Source: WTFY01 sp965205685 (GTDB taxonomy: Bacteria > Pseudomonadota > Gammaproteobacteria > UBA4575). From it: 64,000 bases of DNA. This document shows, piece after piece, positions 1 to 12,729 of the stretch. Under the pieces are notes generated by a model. The model saw only the letters and a list, made by a program, of their open reading frames with translations. It was not told the origin of the DNA and made no database searches. The stretch spans positions 1,426,001 through 1,490,000 of the forward strand of contig OZ242174.1 of assembly GCA_965205685.1 (NCBI GenBank), read 5' to 3'. Within the stretch, counting starts at the first letter, position 1; each line of letters starts with the position of its first letter. The position numbers and the translations under genes were made by a program.

Positions 1-1
1 G

Positions 2-88
2 AGTCTCGATATGCAAGTGTATAAAGTGCGCGGTTTCTCCGCCTGGCAGAGCCTGGAACCGGACACCCCGGTCATCGGAGGATCCTGA
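2..88 (+). CDS. C-terminal end of a gene cut by the window edge, possibly rhodanese-like
   Basis: An open frame enters from the left edge and stops at TGA 86-88, giving 28 residues ending in TPVIGGS. The segment VYKVRGFSAWQSLEPDTPV resembles the end of rhodanese domains, where a Gly-Phe-Ser-Ala-Trp stretch precedes a short proline-containing tail. It converges on ftsH, whose stop lies 16 bases further on. Only the tail is visible, so the catalytic cysteine loop cannot be checked and the assignment rests on a short motif. In many gammaproteobacteria folP follows ftsH on the same strand; here the next coding sequence is on the opposite strand. Confidence 0.35.
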   Translation, partial: SLDMQVYKVRGFSAWQSLEPDTPVIGGS

Positions 89-104
89 CAATACGGTCAG
101 CGGT

Positions 105-2036
<1,932 letters not shown>

Positions 2037-2189
2037 GAACTACCTCGTAGTCTGGATTCAAATCCCTTTAATGATTAACTATACCGTGATTCTGCCACTC
2101 GATGCACCTGTTGTGTACATACCATCACAGAACCACCTGTATGCAAATCAATACCTTACAGAACCAGTGCCCTGCCCTGATACTACTAT

Positions 2190-2216
2190 ATTTGGGGCAG
2201 ATTCACCTAAAACAAG
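2190..2216 (-). promoter_or_regulatory. Possible sigma-32 promoter for ftsH
   Basis: Read on the minus strand, CTTGTTT (2216-2210) is followed after 12 bases by CCCCAAAT (2197-2190). The heat-shock consensus is CTTGAAA then CCCCATNT, so the -10 element fits well and the -35 poorly. ftsH is a known heat-shock gene in enterics. The implied leader is about 150 bases. Confidence 0.3.
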
Positions 2217-2218
2217 GA

Positions 2219-2256
2219 AGATTTCGCTGACAGGCCCCAGGCCCTGCGCGAAATCT
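2219..2256 (-). terminator. Hairpin after greA
   Basis: AGATTTCGC and GCGAAATCT (2219-2227 and 2248-2256) form a 9-bp stem starting two bases after the greA stop codon. On the minus strand it is followed by TTCCTTGTTTT, a weak U-rich tract. It may terminate or attenuate transcription from carAB-greA into ftsH. Confidence 0.4.
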
Positions 2257-2257
2257 G

Positions 2258-2743
2258 CTATTCGGCGTCTCCGTAATGCACTTCAACCACCTCGTAGTCC
2301 CTGTGTCCTGCCGGGGCCTCCACCGTGATGACATCCCCCTCCTCCTTGCCGATCATGGCCCGGGCGATCGGTGAGGAAATGGACACCATGCGCTGCTTGA
2401 TGTCGGCCTCGTCCTCGCCCACGATGGTATAGGTGGACTCTTCACCCGAAGACTCATCGGCGAGCACGACGGTGGCGCCGAACGTGACCCGCCCGCCCGA
2501 CTGGAGCTTGCTGACATCAATGATCTCCGCACTGGAAAGCTTGCCCTCGATATCCTTGATCCGTCCCTCGACGAACGCCTGCTGTTCGCGGGCTGCATGG
2601 TATTCCGCATTCTCCCTGAGGTCGCCATGCGCGCGTGCAGTGGCAATCGCCTCAATGATTTGAGGCCGCTTCACTGATTTAAGTTCCTGCAATTCTTTGC
2701 GCAGCAGTTCTGCGCCACGTACTGTGAGTGGAACCCTGTCCAT
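2258..2743 (-). CDS. greA: Transcript cleavage factor GreA
   Basis: GreA enters the secondary channel of backtracked RNA polymerase and stimulates cleavage of the nascent RNA. The product is 161 residues, close to the 158 of E. coli. The N-terminal coiled coil (about 1-75) carries the acidic tip in GDLRENAEYHAA, whose Asp and Glu residues coordinate the catalytic magnesium. The C-terminal FKBP-like domain includes SPIARAMIGKEEGD. The ATG at 2743 is chosen because the product then begins MDRVPLTVRG like other GreA proteins; a longer reading to 2839 would overlap the end of carB. It starts 31 bases after carB, so it is probably cotranscribed, as in many gammaproteobacteria. Confidence 0.96.
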   Translation of the reverse strand: MDRVPLTVRGAELLRKELQELKSVKRPQIIEAIATARAHGDLRENAEYHAAREQQAFVEGRIKDIEGKLSSAEIIDVSKLQSGGRVTFGATVVLADESSGEESTYTIVGEDEADIKQRMVSISSPIARAMIGKEEGDVITVEAPAGHRDYEVVEVHYGDAE

Positions 2744-2774
2744 ACTGAAACCCCGAACTGTGAATGTGGGCGTG

Positions 2775-6017
<3,243 letters not shown>

Positions 6018-6021
6018 AAGT

Positions 6022-7161
6022 TCACCGGGAAGCCTGGTAGCTTTTCATCATGGAAACAAACAGCTCGAACAGGGGGCGGACATCCTGGGGACCGGGACTT
6101 GCTTCCGGATGTCCCTGAAACCCGTAGGCGGGTTTTTGCACGTGCCGAAGACCTTGCAGGGAACGGTCGAACAGCGAGCGGTGAGTAGCCTGCAGGCAGT
6201 CCGGCAAGGTGTCTTCATCGACCGCGAATCCATGGTTCTGGCTGCTGATCATCACCGAGCCGGTGTGCAGGTCCTGCACGGGATGGTTGGCGCCGTGATG
6301 GCCGAACTTCATCTTGACCGTGCTGGCACCGCATGCCAAGCCGAGCAACTGGTGCCCAAGGCAAATCCCGAAGACGGGCACGCCTTGGTGAAGAATGTCT
6401 CGGATGGCTCGGATGGCGTAATCACAGGGCTCCGGATCACCTGGACCGTTGGACAGGAAAACGCCATCAGGCTTTCGCCCAAGTACTTCCTCGGCGGTCA
6501 TGGTCGCAGGCACCACCTCGATGGAACAACCGTGTTCGTGCAGGATGCGCAGGATGTTGCGCTTCACTCCGAAGTCGTAGGCGATCACAAAATACTGCAG
6601 CTTCACGGAGGCCACCGGTCCACTTCCGGGACCGGTCCAGCAGCCCTCATTCCATCGGTATGGGGCTTTCGTTGTGACCTCACGGGCCAGATCCATGCCT
6701 TTCAGGCCCGGGAAGCCCCGTGCCGCTTCCAGGGTCTTGGCAGCGTCGATCTCGCCGGCCGCAATCGCACCATTCTGTGCACCCTTTTCACGCAGCACCC
6801 GGGTCAGGCGGCGGGTATCAATATCCGCAATCCCGGCAATGTTGTGGCGGATGAGGTATTCGGACAAGCCGGCATCAGCACGCCAGTTACTGGCCTGCTC
6901 AGGGAGGTCCCGGATCACCAGCCCGCTGGCATGGATTTTTGCAGACTCCTCGTCTTCGAAATTAGTGCCGACGTTGCCGATGTGCGGATAGGTCAGTGTG
7001 ATGATCTGCCGCGCGTAGGAGGGGTCAGTGAGAATCTCCTGGTAGCCAGTGATGGAAGTGTTGAAAACCACCTCTCCGGTGGAGAGACCTGCGGCGCCAA
7101 TTGATTTTCCCCAAAAAAGAGTCCCGTCTTCCAGGGCAAGCAAGGCGGGCTGCAAATTCAA
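6022..7161 (-). CDS. carA: Carbamoyl-phosphate synthase small subunit
   Basis: CarA is the glutaminase subunit that hydrolyses glutamine and channels ammonia to CarB. The N-terminal CPSase domain (about 1-150) is followed by a class I glutamine amidotransferase domain with the nucleophile in FGICLGHQLLG and the catalytic His-Pro-Glu in GHPEASPGP. The start is taken as TTG at 7161, because GGAGG (7173-7169) lies 7 bases upstream and the protein then begins LNLQPALLALEDG, aligning with normal CarA N-termini; this gives 379 residues. An ATG 39 bases further upstream (7200) is in frame but lies in the loop of a terminator-like hairpin and has no good ribosome site. It is the first gene of carA-carB-greA. 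Confidence 0.97.
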   Translation of the reverse strand: MNLQPALLALEDGTLFWGKSIGAAGLSTGEVVFNTSITGYQEILTDPSYARQIITLTYPHIGNVGTNFEDEESAKIHASGLVIRDLPEQASNWRADAGLSEYLIRHNIAGIADIDTRRLTRVLREKGAQNGAIAAGEIDAAKTLEAARGFPGLKGMDLAREVTTKAPYRWNEGCWTGPGSGPVASVKLQYFVIAYDFGVKRNILRILHEHGCSIEVVPATMTAEEVLGRKPDGVFLSNGPGDPEPCDYAIRAIRDILHQGVPVFGICLGHQLLGLACGASTVKMKFGHHGANHPVQDLHTGSVMISSQNHGFAVDEDTLPDCLQATHRSLFDRSLQGLRHVQKPAYGFQGHPEASPGPQDVRPLFELFVSMMKSYQASR

Positions 7162-7183
7162 ACAGTTTCCTCCGGCTACACAT

Positions 7184-7214
7184 AAAAACGGGACGCGCAT
7201 CCAGGCCGTCCCGT
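7184..7214 (-). terminator. Terminator-like hairpin in the carA leader (attenuator)
   Basis: On the minus strand ACGGGACG (7214-7207) pairs perfectly with CGTCCCGT (7195-7188) across an 11-base loop, and five Ts follow directly (7188-7184). This is a canonical intrinsic terminator. It ends about ten bases before the carA ribosome-binding site, a position expected of a transcription attenuator. No convincing leader peptide was found in the predicted leader. Confidence 0.7.
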
Positions 7215-7249
7215 CGGGAAATAATCAGTGCTTTGGGTTGACCGGCCCG

Positions 7250-7278
7250 ATTGTACTGAACTCGGGCAGGTTTCGGAA
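7250..7278 (-). promoter_or_regulatory. Candidate promoter for carA
   Basis: TACAAT (7255-7250) is a 5 of 6 match to a -10 box. It lies 17 bases downstream of TTCCGA (7278-7273), a weak -35. It would start a leader of roughly 80 bases containing the hairpin at 7184-7214. Confidence 0.35.
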
Positions 7279-7468
7279 CCGGAAATTTGGGAGAATTGCA
7301 TGCAGTGCCCTGCAACCTCCTTGAAGGCCATGGTCGAAAATCCTGACGAGGCCCTCGTACCAGGAATGGATATCAACGTGCCTTCTTGAAGTGGCAGGCT
7401 GGCTCCGTTGCCGAAAATCAGCAACCCATCATAGAGGCCGCACAGGTGAGTGCAACCGCTATCCCTAC

Positions 7469-8548
7469 CTACTCGTACTGCTCAGTAGACCCGTAGTGCG
7501 CACCCACGAAAAGTGCAGTACTTCCGCTTGCACTTATCCCGAAACCGCGGTGTACTCCAGCGACCGCCCTGGGGAAGCCGTCGGCATCGTCCACTTCCGA
7601 AAAGCGGCCTGCCCACGACCCGCCGGTCTCAACGAAGGTGATGGCCGGGTGACTGAGCGTAATGTTGTCCCCGAAGAACTGGCCTGCGCTATCAAACGAG
7701 GTCGCTGGCATGTCCAGCATGTAGCCTGTGGGAGTCAAGGTCCGGTTTTCCCGGGCCTGGCCTCCGGGAAAGAGCACGGACTCGTAGGTGAATTCCACGT
7801 CTCGAACCTGCCCTGAGACCATGCTGGTATCGAAGTTCGCAAACATCGTGAACACACCCTGGAATTCGCCGGCGACTGTCGTGCCTACAGGATAAGGCAG
7901 TCCCGGGCCGTAGGTGGCTACGTAAAAACCGGCAGAACGGCCCGTGTACGTGGCTCTGCCGGAGGCTGGCACGGTGATCGCCTCGTTATATTCCGGGCCG
8001 TCCATGAATGCCCCGAACTCTATGCCGGAAGTCCCGGTATCTGCATGGATCCAGTAGCCGGCTGCCAGGTAGTTCGTGAAGTCATCGTCCTCCCACTCGA
8101 TGAACGTACCCATGATGGTCCATCCGGAATCCGTGGTGGACAGGGTATGGGCCTGCACCGCATCGCGGTTGGACAGCAGGTTCTGTTCCGGGGTGAGATT
8201 GACGCCTACTGCATACGTTGCAGTATCGGTATCCACGATGGACGAGGAGCCATCCTGGCGATTGAGTTCAAGCACGAACTGCTCACCATCGAATGACGTG
8301 TCGAAGCTCTCTACATCCGCAAGGCTGTTGGTGTAGGAACTCATCACGCTACCCTGATCACCTCCCTCTCCGAACACCGGAGCACCGCCTACCTGCTGGG
8401 TGAGGCCGATGATTTGCTCGGAAACTTCGCCAAAACCGGAAATCTCCGTCTCCGTACCCTGTGAGAAGGCGGTCTGCCTGGGGTCCATGGGGCTGCCTCC
8501 GCAGGCGCAGAGAAACAATGAAAACAGGATGACAGCGTACTTGTTCAT
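7469..8548 (-). CDS. Lipoprotein with TbpB-like barrel, copy 1
   Basis: A 359-residue predicted outer-membrane lipoprotein. The N-terminus MNKYAVILFSLFLCAC ends in a lipobox with cysteine at about 16, followed by GGS. The body is rich in Gly, Thr, Phe and Asp and shares blocks with its upstream neighbour (8766-9725): NYLAAGYW against DYLAGGWW, FMDGPEYN against FIDGPEID, and GRATYTGRSAGF against GTATYAGISSGL. The pattern of GRFSEVDDADGF and a terminal GVHRGFG block recalls transferrin-binding-protein-B-like beta-barrel lipoproteins, but no receptor gene is nearby. ATG 8548 is preferred, with GAGGAAA upstream. The upstream terminator at 8724-8762 suggests its own promoter in 8549-8723. Ligand unknown. 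Confidence 0.8.
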   Translation of the reverse strand: MNKYAVILFSLFLCACGGSPMDPRQTAFSQGTETEISGFGEVSEQIIGLTQQVGGAPVFGEGGDQGSVMSSYTNSLADVESFDTSFDGEQFVLELNRQDGSSSIVDTDTATYAVGVNLTPEQNLLSNRDAVQAHTLSTTDSGWTIMGTFIEWEDDDFTNYLAAGYWIHADTGTSGIEFGAFMDGPEYNEAITVPASGRATYTGRSAGFYVATYGPGLPYPVGTTVAGEFQGVFTMFANFDTSMVSGQVRDVEFTYESVLFPGGQARENRTLTPTGYMLDMPATSFDSAGQFFGDNITLSHPAITFVETGGSWAGRFSEVDDADGFPRAVAGVHRGFGISASGSTALFVGAHYGSTEQYE

Positions 8549-8723
8549 GATTTTCCTCACATCATCTGGTGTTGTTCGAATGGGTGCGTTGTGTCGGGAA
8601 AGGCTGGGAGAATGATATAACTGCCGTGACCGGCAAATGCAAGTGCTTCATTTTTCGCGTAGCGCCTAGATCAGTCGGCGAATATCAATGTCTGCTATCC
8701 CTGTTGCACCACCCTGAACGTAT

Positions 8724-8762
8724 AAAAAAGCGGTCCCCTGCAGCGGGGGGCGCTAACCCGCT
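8724..8762 (-). terminator. Intrinsic terminator after the upstream lipoprotein gene
   Basis: On the minus strand AGCGG (8762-8758) pairs with CCGCT (8733-8729) around an inner CCCC/GGGG stem, and a run of six Ts follows (8729-8724). It starts 3 bases after the stop of the 8766-9725 gene. Hairpin plus U-tract is a good intrinsic terminator. Confidence 0.75.
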
Positions 8763-8765
8763 TCT

Positions 8766-9725
8766 TCATTCGGGCTTCTGCAGTAGGGCCTCAAAGGAAC
8801 CGTTGAAACGTCCAAACGAACCGTCCTCTTCCTCGAAATTTGCTTCGTAGAGTCCCGCTGTCAGCCGAGGCTCACCTGTCTGCACCGGGCGGTTCGAGAA
8901 ATACGCCCCGAAGACACCCTCGGACCCTGCGACCGTGCGGCTTTCGTGCATGACGGTCATGGCCTCCTGGTAGATCGTGCCGTCCTCGCGCCAGCCGACA
9001 GGACCGAAGTGCAGCTCGTAACCTGACGGGTCTGCCCGCGGAGTAGCTGCAGCGGTTTGCGACTGCAGCAGGGAGGCGATATGCACCTCACCAGCGGTAA
9101 TCTCCCCGGTACATCCGACACAGCCCTGCACGACTCCGGCATCGAAGTCTGCTGTCAGCTGTACGGGTGCCAGGAACTCGGCAAACATGTAGTGCTGTGC
9201 ATACCCGACGGCTTCTACATACTGGAACAGCCCGGACGAAATACCGGCATACGTGGCAGTACCTGTGACTGGCAGGACCGGAGGATTGGTGGGATCAATC
9301 TCGGGGCCGTCGATGAAATACACGAGACGATCTGCCGTGAACAGATCCACTTCCTCCTCATCTTGCGGGAATACTGACCACCATCCGCCTGCGAGGTAGT
9401 CCGTCGGGTCGTTGTTGTCCCAGCTGATTATCACGTAAGCCATCTGCGTGCCTTCAGCCTCGGGCCTGACCATCAGCCACGACTGCGCAACATGGCCGGG
9501 AATCCGTGCCGGGATAGGTGTACTCTGCACCGTGTGCTCTTCGCTGTTGATCTTGTAGGTTCTGCCTCCGCGTTCCTCAACGATCTCGACCTTCCCGCCA
9601 CTGAAAAAGGTGGTATCGCGGTAGAAATTGATTTGCTCAGGAGGGGGTGGGGGTTCTCGGTAGGGACTGCCCCCACAGGCGGACAGAACGTACAGGAACA
9701 ATAAACAGGTGAATGCTGGTCTCAT
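8766..9725 (-). CDS. Lipoprotein with TbpB-like barrel, copy 2
   Basis: A 319-residue predicted lipoprotein paralogous to the gene at 7469-8548. The signal ends FLYVLSAC, with lipidated cysteine near residue 17, followed by GGSPYREPPPPPEQ, a proline-rich linker. Shared barrel blocks include DYLAGGWWSVF, FIDGPEID, GTATYAGISSG and the C-terminal RLTAGLYEANFEEEDGSFGRFNG. The pair CVGCTG near residue 195 could form a disulfide absent from copy 1. The ATG at 9725 is chosen since GAGG lies 8 bases upstream; a GTG two codons earlier is too close to it. The two lipoproteins sit between dapB and carA, genes adjacent in many relatives, so they look like an insertion into a conserved block. Confidence 0.8.
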   Translation of the reverse strand: MRPAFTCLLFLYVLSACGGSPYREPPPPPEQINFYRDTTFFSGGKVEIVEERGGRTYKINSEEHTVQSTPIPARIPGHVAQSWLMVRPEAEGTQMAYVIISWDNNDPTDYLAGGWWSVFPQDEEEVDLFTADRLVYFIDGPEIDPTNPPVLPVTGTATYAGISSGLFQYVEAVGYAQHYMFAEFLAPVQLTADFDAGVVQGCVGCTGEITAGEVHIASLLQSQTAAATPRADPSGYELHFGPVGWREDGTIYQEAMTVMHESRTVAGSEGVFGAYFSNRPVQTGEPRLTAGLYEANFEEEDGSFGRFNGSFEALLQKPE

Positions 9726-9775
9726 GGGCACTGCCTCTTGTTGTTATGGGGTCCGGCAAAGGTGCCGGGCCTTTG

Positions 9776-9850
9776 CTAACAACGCTCGAGAACAAGAAGT
9801 CCCTGCTCATTCACCCAGGCATCGGAAACCACCCGACACTCATGAAGGCT
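9776..9850 (-). repeat. Intergenic repeat, copy A
   Basis: Minus-strand reading starts with GCCTTCATGAGTGTCGGGT, passes through CGATGCCTGGGTGA and ends at an in-frame TAG; the frame reads SDAWVNEQGLLVLERC before the stop. It is related to copy B at 9969-10065 in order and sequence, with about 20 bases missing in the middle. No start codon precedes it in frame, so it is listed as a repeat or gene remnant rather than a gene. Confidence 0.5.
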
Positions 9851-9968
9851 GTGGTATTTGGCAGGTAACCGACTTGGCGAGATTCCCAGCCGACGTTAGC
9901 AGGGGGCACTATACCACCTGCTTTACCAGTCGTTAATTATTTTGGCAGGACTATGGGGAAAGACAGGT

Positions 9969-10065
9969 TCAGAGGATGCGCGAGAACAGCAAAACGCGTT
10001 CGCCCTTAACCCAGGCGTCGAAGCTGCCTGAAAGCCTTCCTTGCACCTTACCCGACTCCGTGAAG
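9969..10065 (-). repeat. Intergenic repeat, copy B
   Basis: Minus-strand reading starts with GCCTTCACGGAGTCGGGT, passes through TCGACGCCTGGGTTA and ends at TGA; the frame reads SFDAWVKGERVLLFSRIL before the stop. It matches copy A (9776-9850) at both ends. It lies between the TauE-like gene and the lipoprotein gene. Apart from the two repeat copies nothing else is recognised in 9726-10072. Confidence 0.5.
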
Positions 10066-10072
10066 GCCGGGC

Positions 10073-10432
10073 TTATTTCTGAAATACCAGATAGGCTGCA
10101 AGGCCCACCAGGATGACCGCGAAGATTTTCTTGAAGTTTGCCGTGGCGACATGCTCAAGCAGGTACGGGCCGATCTGTGCACCCAGCAGCCCACCGAGGC
10201 CGAGGGCAATCGCCACCCGGTAATCCACATTGTCGAGCCGACCGTGCGCAAACAGCGCCGACAGCGAGATGATCAGGATTGCCAGAAACGAGGTGCCAAC
10301 CGCCTTTTGCGCGGTATATCCGAGGGTGATGAGCAACGGCACCATCAAAAATCCGCCGCCCAGCCCCGTAAATGATGCACCTACCCCGACCAAGATGCCG
10401 GACAAGATGAATAACGTATAGTTCAGAGCCAT
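10073..10432 (-). CDS. Half-length TauE/SafE family permease
   Basis: A 119-residue integral membrane protein with about four hydrophobic segments. The glycine-rich GVGASFTGLGGGFLMVPLL near the N-terminus is the signature of the TauE/SafE (DUF81) family, whose full-length members have about 250 residues and two such halves and are linked to export of sulfite, sulfoacetate or related anions. Only one half is present, with a good ribosome site (GGGGAGG six bases before ATG 10432) and a clean stop, so it appears intact and would have to dimerise. The second half is not next to it. It follows dapB by 112 bases on the same strand. Confidence 0.85.
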   Translation of the reverse strand: MALNYTLFILSGILVGVGASFTGLGGGFLMVPLLITLGYTAQKAVGTSFLAILIISLSALFAHGRLDNVDYRVAIALGLGGLLGAQIGPYLLEHVATANFKKIFAVILVGLAAYLVFQK

Positions 10433-10544
10433 TGATCGCCTCCCCGGTCAAAGTCTTTCGTTATGACGACAGGCCCTGACCTGCTAGAGGCCCGTCATGC
10501 TACCCGGGGCTGCAGCGCACCCCAGTAGTGGCTGGCAGGCAGCG

Positions 10545-11345
10545 CTAGATCTCCAGCACATCCTGCATGTCGAAAAGTCCCGGACCGCGGCCTGACACCC
10601 AAGCGGCAGCGCGCAAGGCTCCCCTGGCAAAGTTCATCCGGCTGGAAGCACGATGTGTGACTTCGATGCGTTCGCCCTCCCCGGAGAACATGACCGTGTG
10701 CTCACCCACAATGTCCCCGGCCCGGATGGTTTCAAAACCAATGGTTTTACGGTCGCGCTTGCCGGTATGGCCCTGCCGGCCAAAGACCGCGCAGTCCGCC
10801 AGCTTTCGCCCGAGACGCTCAGCCACCACTTCACCCATGCGCAATGCGGTTCCTGAAGGCGCATCCACCTTGTGGCGGTGGTGTGCCTCGATAATCTCGA
10901 TGTCGTAGTCATCGCGCAGGGTATCGGCAGCTACCTGCAACAGCTTCAGGCACACGTTCACCCCGACGCTCATGTTCGGTGCGTACACGATGGAGATGTC
11001 CTCGCTGGCCTGCTGCAGTTCCTGTACCTGGTGCTCGTCCAGGCCAGTCGTGCCGATGACCATGGATTTGCCATGCCTGCGACAACTGTCCAGTGACCGC
11101 ATCGTGCATTCGGGCACGGTGAAGTCGATCAGGATGTCGAAATCCCTGCATTGACTTTCAAGGTCATGGCTGATGATCACGCCCGTAGCCCCTACCCCGG
11201 CCACCTCTCCGGCATCGCACCCGATCGAGTCTGCCGCGGACGCCTCGAATGCGGCACCCAGGCGAGTCCGTTCATCTTCCACACAGGCCTGCACCAGCGT
11301 CTTTCCCATTCGACCCGCAGCCCCATTGATCCCAAGCGTAAGCAT
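10545..11345 (-). CDS. dapB: 4-hydroxy-tetrahydrodipicolinate reductase
   Basis: DapB reduces the product of DapA with NAD(P)H in the lysine and diaminopimelate pathway, which also supplies peptidoglycan. The product has 266 residues. The Rossmann motif GINGAAGRMG lies at residues 5-14, and the catalytic region EAHHRHKVDAPSGTA is present with the conserved His pair and Lys. ATG 11345 is chosen because the product then starts MLTLGINGAAG, two residues before the first strand; a longer reading adds 18 unlikely residues. It follows dnaJ, as in pseudomonads, where dapB links the chaperone genes to carAB. Confidence 0.96.
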   Translation of the reverse strand: MLTLGINGAAGRMGKTLVQACVEDERTRLGAAFEASAADSIGCDAGEVAGVGATGVIISHDLESQCRDFDILIDFTVPECTMRSLDSCRRHGKSMVIGTTGLDEHQVQELQQASEDISIVYAPNMSVGVNVCLKLLQVAADTLRDDYDIEIIEAHHRHKVDAPSGTALRMGEVVAERLGRKLADCAVFGRQGHTGKRDRKTIGFETIRAGDIVGEHTVMFSGEGERIEVTHRASSRMNFARGALRAAAWVSGRGPGLFDMQDVLEI

Positions 11346-11468
11346 TCCACTGTCCCCACGAAATATCACTCGCACGATTATACATTCCGTGCCGCACAAG
11401 CGGTGCGGTCACTTTCCATGGGTACTGGGGATACGATGCAGGGATGTCCGGACCGGTCGCAGACGCGA

Positions 11469-12593
11469 TTAATGCGACCAGAACTTGAGCTCGTCAAAGA
11501 AACTTTTCACGTCATCGGTCCAGGAATGTGAGCGCGGGCTGTGGCGGTTCCCGCCCTTGTCGACGTCCCGGGAGAATTTCTCAAGCAATTCCTTCTGGTG
11601 CTTGCTGAGGTTGACGGGGGTCTCGACGACGATCGAGCAGATCAGATCGCCCGGTGTGCTGCCACGCACGGGCCGCACGCCCTTGCCGCGCAGGCGAAAC
11701 AACCGCCCGGTCTGGGTTTCGGCTGGAACCTTGAGCTTGACCTTGCCTTTCAGGGTGGGAACTTCCACCTCGCCACCCAGCGCAGCCATGCTGAAACTGA
11801 TTGGAACTTCACAGTGCAAATCACTGTTTTCTCTTGTGAAAAGCTCATGGGGACGCACATAGATCTGTACGTAGAGATCCCCCGGAGGGCCGTTGTTCGT
11901 GCCCGCTTCACCCTCACCTGACAGGCGAATCCGGTCACCGCTGTCGACACCTGCCGGCACCTTCACGGAGAGCTTTTTCGTGACACGCCTTCGCCCGGTG
12001 CCGCGGCAATAGTCACACGGCACCCGGATGGTCTTGCCCTGGCCGCGGCATCGGGGACAGGTTTGCTGGATCGAAAAAAAGCCCTGCTGCATGCGGACCT
12101 GACCTGCACCGCCACAGGTGCTGCATTCTTCTACCGAGGTGCCCGGTGCCGCCCCGGAACCGTCGCATTCCGTACAGGTGGACTGGCGCGGGATCTCCAG
12201 GGTCGACTCGGTCCCGAACACCGCCTCCTCCAGGCTGATCTCAAGGTCGTGCTGGAGATCGGAACCCCGGTACACGCGCTGCGAGGAACCGCGGCCTGTA
12301 CCAAAGATGTCGCCAAAAATATCGCCGAAAATGTCACTGAAATCCGCGGTACTGCCAGCGGTTCCGCCCTGCACCCCGGCATGGCCGAACTGGTCATAGG
12401 CCTGGCGCTTGCGGGCATCGCCCAGAATCTCGTAGGCCTCTTTCGCTTCCTTGAACTTTCGTTCGGCCTCGTGGTCCCCGGGGTTGCGGTCCGGATGGTA
12501 TTTCATGGCAAGCCGGCGGTACGCCTTTTTCAGCCCGTCCGCATCCGCGGAGCGGTCAACGCCAAGAACTTCGTAATAATCTCTCTTGCTCAT
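11469..12593 (-). CDS. dnaJ: Chaperone protein DnaJ
   Basis: DnaJ delivers unfolded clients to DnaK and stimulates its ATPase. The 374-residue product shows the full type I layout: J domain (1-70) with the HPD motif in KYHPDRNPGD, a Gly/Phe region containing a triple repeat of IFGD, four CxxCxGxG zinc motifs (CTECDGSG, CSTCGGAG, CPRCRGQG, CDYCRGTG), then the substrate-binding C-terminal domains. ATG 12593 is preferred to the GTG directly before it. It follows dnaK by 136 bases, and a strong hairpin lies in that gap. Confidence 0.98.
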   Translation of the reverse strand: MSKRDYYEVLGVDRSADADGLKKAYRRLAMKYHPDRNPGDHEAERKFKEAKEAYEILGDARKRQAYDQFGHAGVQGGTAGSTADFSDIFGDIFGDIFGTGRGSSQRVYRGSDLQHDLEISLEEAVFGTESTLEIPRQSTCTECDGSGAAPGTSVEECSTCGGAGQVRMQQGFFSIQQTCPRCRGQGKTIRVPCDYCRGTGRRRVTKKLSVKVPAGVDSGDRIRLSGEGEAGTNNGPPGDLYVQIYVRPHELFTRENSDLHCEVPISFSMAALGGEVEVPTLKGKVKLKVPAETQTGRLFRLRGKGVRPVRGSTPGDLICSIVVETPVNLSKHQKELLEKFSRDVDKGGNRHSPRSHSWTDDVKSFFDELKFWSH

Positions 12594-12612
12594 CACTATC
12601 CGTAAATACGAA

Positions 12613-12642
12613 AGTCCGGGTTCGACCTAACGAACCCGGACT
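12613..12642 (-). promoter_or_regulatory. Perfect hairpin between dnaK and dnaJ
   Basis: AGTCCGGGTTCG and CGAACCCGGACT (12613-12624, 12631-12642) form a perfect 12-bp stem with a 6-base loop. On the minus-strand transcript it is followed by TTTCGTATTT, a poor U-tract, so it is more likely an RNA-stability or partial termination element that lowers dnaJ relative to dnaK than a full terminator. Confidence 0.65.
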
Positions 12643-12729
12643 CCCGGAACGCCCTGATTCCGTGTCAGGGAAAAACGTGTCGCGCAGCGCTACAGGTACC
12701 GGCAGACCGTACCCGGGCGCGCACCAGCC

